Assembly (NCBI RefSeq): GCF_039710355.1 | Contig: NZ_JBDKWZ010000032.1 | Coordinates: 1 to 23,750, forward strand | Length of the DNA: 23,750 nt | Direction of reading: 5' to 3' | Origin: Rapidithrix thailandica | GTDB lineage: Bacteria; Bacteroidota; Bacteroidia; Cytophagales; Flammeovirgaceae | Shown here: piece by piece, positions 23,301 through 23,750 of the stretch | Position numbering within the stretch: position 1 is the first letter of the stretch | Layout of the letters: each line of letters opens with the position of its first letter | The notes under the pieces: model-generated | Database searches by the model: none | Told to the model about the DNA's origin: nothing | Seen by the model: the letters and a program-made list of their open reading frames with translations, nothing else | Position numbers and translations under genes: made by a program

Positions 23301-23750
23301 GTGGACTCCTCCGGGATCATCAGCTTGTCCCAAGAGCTGGGCGAAGAGCTGCGGATCGAAGTGTATCCGACCTTGTTTTTTGAATACCCGAACCTGGAGA
23401 GCTTGCAGGAATACCTGTTCACCGAGCATAAGGATGCCCTGGAACGCTATTTTGGAGAGAAGGTGGAAAGGGAAGAAAGATCGGTTCCTGTGAAGGAAGT
23501 GGTTCAACCCGTAGTAACTCCGCTCGTAAGAGAGCCGAAAATATTGCCAACTACGGTGTCCTCGACCTATGCCCCAATCGCGATCGTGGGGATGAGTGGC
23601 CGTATGCCCGGCTCGGAGAGCTTGTCAGAGTTCTGGCAGCATCTGGAAGAAGGTACCGACCTGGTGACGGAGATCCCCCGGGACCGCTGGCGTTGGGAAG
23701 ACTACTACGGGGACAAACAGCAGGAAGCGGGCAAGACCAAAGTGAAGTGG
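11253..23750 (+). CDS. Giant hybrid NRPS / trans-AT PKS, 3' partial (C-A-PCP-KS-DH-KR-MT-ACP-ACP-KS-DH-ACP-KS...)
   Basis: Open from ATG 11253 to the window end with no stop: 4166 codons so far. Domains by residue: N-terminal helical docking segment 1-29; condensation 38-470 (HHLVFDG 169-175); adenylation 484-971; PCP about 996-1070 (Ser1031); KS4 1104-1554; DH3 1728-1995; KR3 1995-2460; C-methyltransferase 2497-2848 (SAM motif 2672-2680); ACP5 and ACP6 (Ser2920, Ser3029); KS5 3116-3536; DH4 3701-3965; ACP7 (Ser4019); KS6 from 4107. It accepts the chain from ACP3 of the upstream protein, adds an amino acid (glycine predicted), then an alpha-methylated and reduced ketide, then one more unit. 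No AT and no thioesterase is seen. Base composition rises sharply near nucleotide 17850, inside the gene. Confidence 0.96.
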   Translation, partial: MNREEIYKKVARKELTVERALELMKEATSSNRLLSTENSLYPLTEGQEALWVAGNMYPESYAYNLPIAYWLANETDLEILHKSFQHMLDRHPVLRMKMISQNGRPMQQIEQAAEVSYQVIDLGDISDMEAIEKMKEQAYTPFDISNDPLMKVYVYRRPGKRTSLLVVLHHLVFDGVSSVNFFKQLLNTYQTLASGNTMNVRLPEKQYQDFILWQQAFLKNEEGQQQENYWLNQFQEQCAPMNIPLPPKSSETNRSDGLQYTQVLDQEQIASVRALAERQNTTVFAVMLSAYYLLLHRYSGNPSLLVGTPIAGRPSSAFDEVIGCFINMLSIKAEITPDKTYSGFLNEVTDSVFDAFDHCHYPLHAFKKALRAEGRSSHLFEAALYYQNWYDLTENFSESILGDSIEQIRQKGEFPLTFELMEGQNQVTLFAKYDPSRFDDNTVKQLMQDYHELLGRIIAEPKASLSQIINKQEVLIPEDRQETSIEALLDKVKNNAALYPDKVAVSGNGNALSYRELVDRADQLASYLLENKYEGSKRVGVFMDRSVDLLPVLLGILASGNTFIPLDPVYPKDRLQMMLEDGEVNLVITEQALVDNIPQGNYELLDYGAIKDKLYGDSKANDVKITGDSLAYIIFTSGSTGRPKGVAVSHHSLNNFLTSMAKQPGIHKEDVLLAVTTVCFDIAYLELFLPLTVGARVEIATSTTAHDGILLKQRLEQGDITLMQATPTTWQMLVAAEWSGTPQFRVLCGGEALTSRLASSLLERSAELWNLYGPTEATIWASAALVEDASHITLGDPVHNMNLFVMHGHGTLCPPGVEGEIYITGAGLAEGYINAPGENKTRFVNLTVAGKTARFYRTGDIGRYTGKAQIECLGRLDQQVKANGYRIELEEIENALKKHKEIEEAVVVLRNRQITAFLIAKKPGALTTNTIKEALGKSLPSYMVPVKMYWIEAFPTTLNKKIDRKALMRKPEAELLKQSRNVEHPLEKSGQPVKVSNTLKNELKELLAEAGNLPLDELEESRIIGEYGLDSISYTELSVALNKKYGLDTTPTLFFDCNTIQLIAEYIHGQNNLHTGGAPLKDDTAKPLNKIKKKSKTQPLDRPDAIAIVGMSGRYAKSDHLREFWQHLIAGEDLVSEVPPSRWEWQKFHGKGDEENKTNSKWGSFINDVDKFDSGFFGLSPRESELMDPQQRILLELAWHCFEDAGYRPSDFSGTDCGVYVGCVGADYTEVIMNSGHPIAPHTLSGIAKTMLANRISFLMNLQGPSVVVDTACSSSLVAVHRAIEDIQKGNCSVAIAGGINIMLSPFAHIALSKNEMLSPDGKCKAFDASANGYVRGEGAGLMMLKSLEQAEKDKDHIYAVIRSSAENHGGRTNSLTAPNPKAQSDLIVEACKKAKINIDSIGYMEAHGTGTALGDPIEINGLKKAFEELSEELSEEVSEELSEELSEELSAKSDTPCYIGSVKTNVGHLEGAAGIVGLQKAVLALSHKYIPPSLHVNEVNPYIKLENSPFAIAREGIDWSRAGGNRKKGAPLRAGISSFGFGGVNAHVILEEYTSEIRDHHDTKTPQLIVLSAKNKQRLKASVEKLFSFLSENKTLSLAQVAYTLQTGREEMPERVAWIATEMDDLLDKLKGYIEGTASTERYEGNANSEKAIKNFLEDLEELPQAIVQRAVENNDLRKIARLWIKGVDVNWPVLHIDIPRKVALPGYPFAKERHWVTSNPYQQKNHPLIDYQKNSNIPRRFTFVKEFTGQEKLIAHHKVGATCIMPGVGYLEMAYAAIQKLKQGFFDLANIYWIQPLEGKEGEISVDIKENKADYDYEIRSGVQAETLHASGKLIPKQTTNHEKLSVPSLKSGANYHRNDVYARFDQNGVVYGPYFQVIQEVWINENTSFGLLEVDESMLSEFEQTFLSPALMDGALQTAALLRMEEKTAALKVPFSVNKLEVFASLPKRCYVYAERANHDSFNIALLSEAGEICVKLHSVVSREIKRPTHYFYPKWELLPDALSKASSIDTKNKIAVFHSRDTYTLAKQCVQFFDDVRLYHPGQPDSSMPDSTAVNLSDEEAIAKQLNNLDELDHIYVFTGSNHTDHPLDDIAEAEYQLDQGVVAWFHLVKYLYNQDVLNPGKKFSVINVNAVSLGEDKITPFAGAVKGFTNTIIGEFPKANIKYFDLKWSEGEGSSSLSGLLKLSCADFSDNMLALRRGQVYRRSLYPLHLSSGRASKFEAGKVYLILGGAGGLGRVLSDHLSRKHPVKLIWIGRSELNAGQQALMRTIESRGSEVTYLQGDIGEASSAASLFARARAAYGSIHGVIHSALELRDKRLEQLEEADLLAVLAPKVQGSVYFYQQLREEPLDFVLFFSSLNAYVGSPGQSNYASACTFQDSYAEALRSELSCPVQVINWSYWSESGIVSTEYYRDLLESLGLYGIRNGEGLQAIEEVLSSRVSNVVMVKSRGSLLEKFGFHDQPEHLLQAVQHPVSVRDLTPGVSLDGSSQAGFERLREGFEELLSWSGRLLLYSFQQMGVFHRGGEEYELESLRERLGIVPGYFRLFPALLDILSQSGYLLQEGESIITREGIGVEDREDLEREGQTLSGLQESLSAYVRLVWECVIRYPSILRGEESAVSVMFPEGDKSLVEGIYRGNALVDHYNELVAGLVREYAEQRGRSEGLQILEVGAGTGGTSKFVLEALRNWGGPVRYHYTDISASFTNYGKETYLPEYPFMEFSLLNAEKAPEAQGYAPGSIDLILATNVIHATDSIGHSLSHLKVLLKGEGVLILNELTRVQSFSTLTFGLTEGWWRYKDGACREPYSPVLSAESWKEQLSLSGFRNHRSFGIAGGGQQVLIAASDGIVKKQSSNVSIPVVHSTVTSKIAPIPKSKTSSVTSTSSVKESLKVLLGESLKLSPAELEEDKTFSEYGVDSLLVMELSKKLSEQYGELSSTVLFEYDTIASLSEYISTEYGVMEEPPVEATSTGSPSRLLFASKTREANPVSSNTSSVKESLKALLGESLKRSPAELEEDKTFSEYGVDSLLVMELSKKLSEQYGELSSTVLFEYDTIASLSEYISTEYGAMEGLSVEATSTGSPSRLLFESKPAEVFPEVSTSASLETQESVNKPMDIAVIGMSGRYPGAPDLERYWANLKSGKSSITEVPEERWDWQRYFTPAGGDGKSYSKWGGFIDEVDRFDASFFGIGDEEAMDMDPQERLFLEEVWRLLENAGYGGRLLSEHSNPVGVFIGVMYGTYGQLGARSWASGHWNHAQSSYWLIANRVSRYFKFRGPSMAIDTACSSSLTAVHQAMESLSRGESKVAIAGGVSLLLDPRHHLRLSSLRNLSKDDKTRSFGSGGEGFVVGEGLGAVLLKPLSEAERDGDYIYGVLKGSAINTGGYMSPDPKAQSEVVFQALQRSGVPGNSISYVEAHGTGTSLGDPIELRGLEKAFSGSGLQSCSLGSVKGNIGHLESAAGISALSKVLLQLREKQLVPSLYTQPSNPHIDWSKSVFQLQEDLAVWKQGQGPLRAGISSFGAGGSNAHLIVEEYQERPEVLESSGPYVVVLSAKSRGALLRQSAELSEYLSNHAFPLASVAYSLQLGREALPERLAVVTSDLSHLKEQLERYGKGEAGEYYTAGTIPVSAELELTTPVSMALRWVRGQAVSWDKLYGGKVPQRVPLPGYPFEGKRYWLPLEENAVSESDGGIPKIQSETPESLADYTVSYRHGEAYLRDHVTFGQQVLLGVTHCSLAIEAYRRYRPEAGAFRLDKVLFETPIMVESGSTVALKSALSQTAAGMLFENLYRPEGQPWLKSAKGQVSEELSPRPAGLDLQIFINESENELEGPLLYRKKKPGVYGPSLETVRKAYLKGGEVLGILQLRPEMERDARSYYLHPALLDGAMATRFALLEDSSEPDPFIPILIKQVEVYAAPGAECYSHVRPVMENEEVWVSDIDILDGEGQVQVSLKGFTCKRIRPEGATVSSEVTSGSRKTTIQNPLEEAVASYLLEKLRVRVGEVSVADKSCNFMAFGVDSSGIISLSQELGEELRIEVYPTLFFEYPNLESLQEYLFTEHKDALERYFGEKVEREERSVPVKEVVQPVVTPLVREPKILPTTVSSTYAPIAIVGMSGRMPGSESLSEFWQHLEEGTDLVTEIPRDRWRWEDYYGDKQQEAGKTKVKW
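11364..12663 (+). other. NRPS condensation (C) domain
   Basis: Forms the amide bond between the polyketide on ACP3 and the amino acid on the downstream PCP. The catalytic motif HHLVFDG (residues 169-175) is intact. LYPLTEGQEALW at the start and GCFINMLS further on match the usual C1 and C5 motifs. Confidence 0.93.
12702..14166 (+). other. NRPS adenylation (A) domain, predicted glycine
   Basis: Activates an amino acid with ATP and loads the adjacent PCP. Core motifs seen: FTSGSTGRPKG (A3, near residue 637), NLYGPTEATIW (A5), YRTGDIGRY (A7), GRLDQQVKANGYRIE (A8) and NKKIDRKAL (A10). Hand alignment to the GrsA numbering gives the specificity code DILQLGLIWK (first residues D681, I682, L685), which matches the well-known glycine code family. 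Confidence 0.9.
14238..14463 (+). other. Peptidyl carrier protein (PCP) domain
   Basis: Carrier domain with GEYGLDSISYTEL; Ser1031 (TCT 14343-14345) is the phosphopantetheine site. Its sequence looks PKS-ACP-like, as is common in hybrid lines. It holds the glycyl group and presents the amide-extended chain to KS4. Confidence 0.92.
14562..15914 (+). other. KS4 ketosynthase domain with internal EELS repeat
   Basis: Elongating KS that follows the glycine module. Cys1273 lies in DTACSSSL, His1408 in HGTGT and His1469 in NVGHLE. The spacing between the two histidines is 61 residues, against 38-47 in the other complete KS pairs of this window. A six-copy EELS-type expansion accounts for the excess. 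Confidence 0.94.
15534..15605 (+). repeat. Six tandem copies of a 12-bp coding repeat
   Basis: Consensus GAGGAACTCTCG, six uninterrupted copies (72 bp), encoding EELS six times. The first copy has a synonymous change and the third encodes EEVS. The repeat is in frame within KS4, on the surface segment between HGTGT and NVGHLE. No other KS here has it. Near-identity between units points to recent slippage-type expansion. Confidence 0.95.
16434..17235 (+). other. DH3 dehydratase domain, slightly atypical motifs
   Basis: Double-hotdog DH. By alignment the catalytic His is residue 1759 (HHKVGATCIMPG), and the Gly of HxxxG is Ala. The second motif reads SPALMDGALQ: Asp1916 and Gln are retained, but the preceding His is Ser. 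It is probably active, giving an alpha-methyl enoyl product together with KR3 and the methyltransferase. Confidence 0.85.
17236..18630 (+). other. KR3 ketoreductase domain
   Basis: Structural subdomain followed by the catalytic Rossmann part beginning at KVYLILGGAGGLG (about 17931). Lys in LAPKVQG, Ser in FSSLNA and Tyr2374 in SNYASAC are present. The Asp in ELRDKRL occupies the B-type motif position. The usual Asn after Tyr is Cys, a variation often seen in KRs that precede a methyltransferase. The catalytic half is much more G+C-rich than the structural half. Confidence 0.9.
18741..19797 (+). other. C-methyltransferase (cMT) domain
   Basis: SAM-dependent alpha-carbon methyltransferase placed between KR and ACP, the usual trans-AT order. 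SAM-binding motif LEVGAGTGGTS lies at residues 2672-2682, followed by YHYTDIS, ATNVIHAT and TFGLTEGWWR as expected for PKS cMTs. It should methylate the beta-ketoacyl intermediate before reduction. Confidence 0.93.
19908..20142 (+). other. ACP5, first of a tandem ACP pair
   Basis: Carrier domain with EYGVDSLLVMEL; Ser2920 (TCG 20010-20012). It follows the cMT after a linker rich in Ser, Thr and Lys. It is nearly identical to the next ACP. Confidence 0.93.
19911..20520 (+). repeat. Tandem direct duplication of ACP plus linker (327-bp period)
   Basis: Copy 1 spans about 19911-20193 and copy 2 about 20238-20520, separated by about 44 bp of unrelated sequence. Both contain an ACP and the same trailing linker (VEATSTGSPSRLLF). 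By eye roughly nine in ten bases are identical, and most differences are synonymous. This suggests a fairly recent intragenic duplication or ongoing gene conversion. Confidence 0.92.
20235..20469 (+). other. ACP6, second of a tandem ACP pair
   Basis: Carrier domain with EYGVDSLLVMEL; Ser3029 (TCT 20337-20339), exactly 327 bp downstream of the ACP5 site. Both copies keep the active Ser, so either can carry the chain to KS5. Confidence 0.93.
20598..21860 (+). other. KS5 ketosynthase domain
   Basis: Complete KS with Cys3286 in DTACSSSL, His3417 in HGTGT and His3455 in NIGHLE, so it should elongate. The usual NHGG is NTGG. The motif QSSYWLIANRVSRYF resembles KSs accepting enoyl or alpha-methyl-enoyl chains, consistent with the DH-KR-cMT module upstream. 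Confidence 0.93.
22353..23145 (+). other. DH4, atypical dehydratase-family domain
   Basis: DH fold with His3720 and Gly in DHVTFGQQVLLG, but the Pro of HxxxGxxxxP is Leu3729. The second motif is HPALLDGAMA: Asp3884 is kept but the expected Gln/His is Ala3888. The module has no KR. Loss of this Pro is known from double-bond-shifting DHs of trans-AT lines, though those usually also lose the Asp. It could be an isomerase, a cyclase-like DH or inactive. Confidence 0.75.
23193..23430 (+). other. ACP7 acyl carrier protein domain
   Basis: Carrier domain with MAFGVDSSGIISL; Ser4019 (TCC 23307-23309), followed by YPTLFFEYPNLESL. It carries the KS5 module product to KS6. Confidence 0.92.
23571..23750 (+). 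other. KS6 ketosynthase domain, N-terminal part
   Basis: Typical KS opening (APIAIVGMSGRMPG, then EIPRDRWRWEDYYGD) cut off by the window end before any catalytic residue. The assembly line therefore continues downstream in the same protein. Confidence 0.93.

Overview
The window is the interior of a large trans-acyltransferase polyketide synthase / non-ribosomal peptide synthetase (trans-AT PKS-NRPS) locus. Three very long plus-strand genes fill almost all of it, and the first and last run off the window. No acyltransferase domain is present: every ketosynthase (KS) is followed by the short KS linker that ends in an LPTYPF or LPGYPF motif, typical of trans-AT enzymes. Extender units must therefore come from a free-standing AT encoded elsewhere. 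The two visible starts lack a convincing Shine-Dalgarno sequence, and base composition is moderate and uneven. This fits a Bacteroidota host (trans-AT clusters such as elansolid are known there), but that assignment is an inference.

Layout: CDS 1 (2-6982, 5' partial) encodes KS1 (lacking its N-terminal half), a dead ACP-like insert in the KS linker, DH1, KR1, ACP1, KS2 and DH2. CDS 2 (7061-11107) begins with the KR that completes the KS2-DH2 module, then ACP2, a non-elongating KS (KS3) and ACP3. CDS 3 (11253 to beyond 23750; more than 4166 codons with no stop) encodes C, A (predicted glycine), PCP, KS4, DH3, KR3, C-methyltransferase, two nearly identical ACPs, KS5, an atypical DH4, ACP7 and the first part of KS6. 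The gaps between genes are 78 and 145 bp, so the genes are probably co-transcribed.

Proposed assembly logic (inference): module 1 elongates and reduces, probably leaving a beta-hydroxyl because DH1 has lost its catalytic Asp. Module 2, split across two proteins, makes an alpha,beta-enoyl unit. KS3 passes this without elongation to ACP3. The C-A-PCP module at the head of CDS 3 adds glycine. The next module adds an alpha-methyl-enoyl unit. KS5-DH4-ACP7 elongates again but has no KR, and its DH resembles double-bond-shifting or otherwise non-canonical DHs. KS6 continues beyond the window.

Less ordinary features are: the Ser-less ACP-like domain inserted in the KS1 linker; a module split between DH and KR whose halves share one reading frame across two stop codons; a six-copy 12-bp coding repeat inside KS4; a recent tandem ACP duplication; and abrupt G+C changes inside two genes that suggest recombination between modules. 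I found no RNA genes, IS elements, CRISPR arrays or minus-strand genes.
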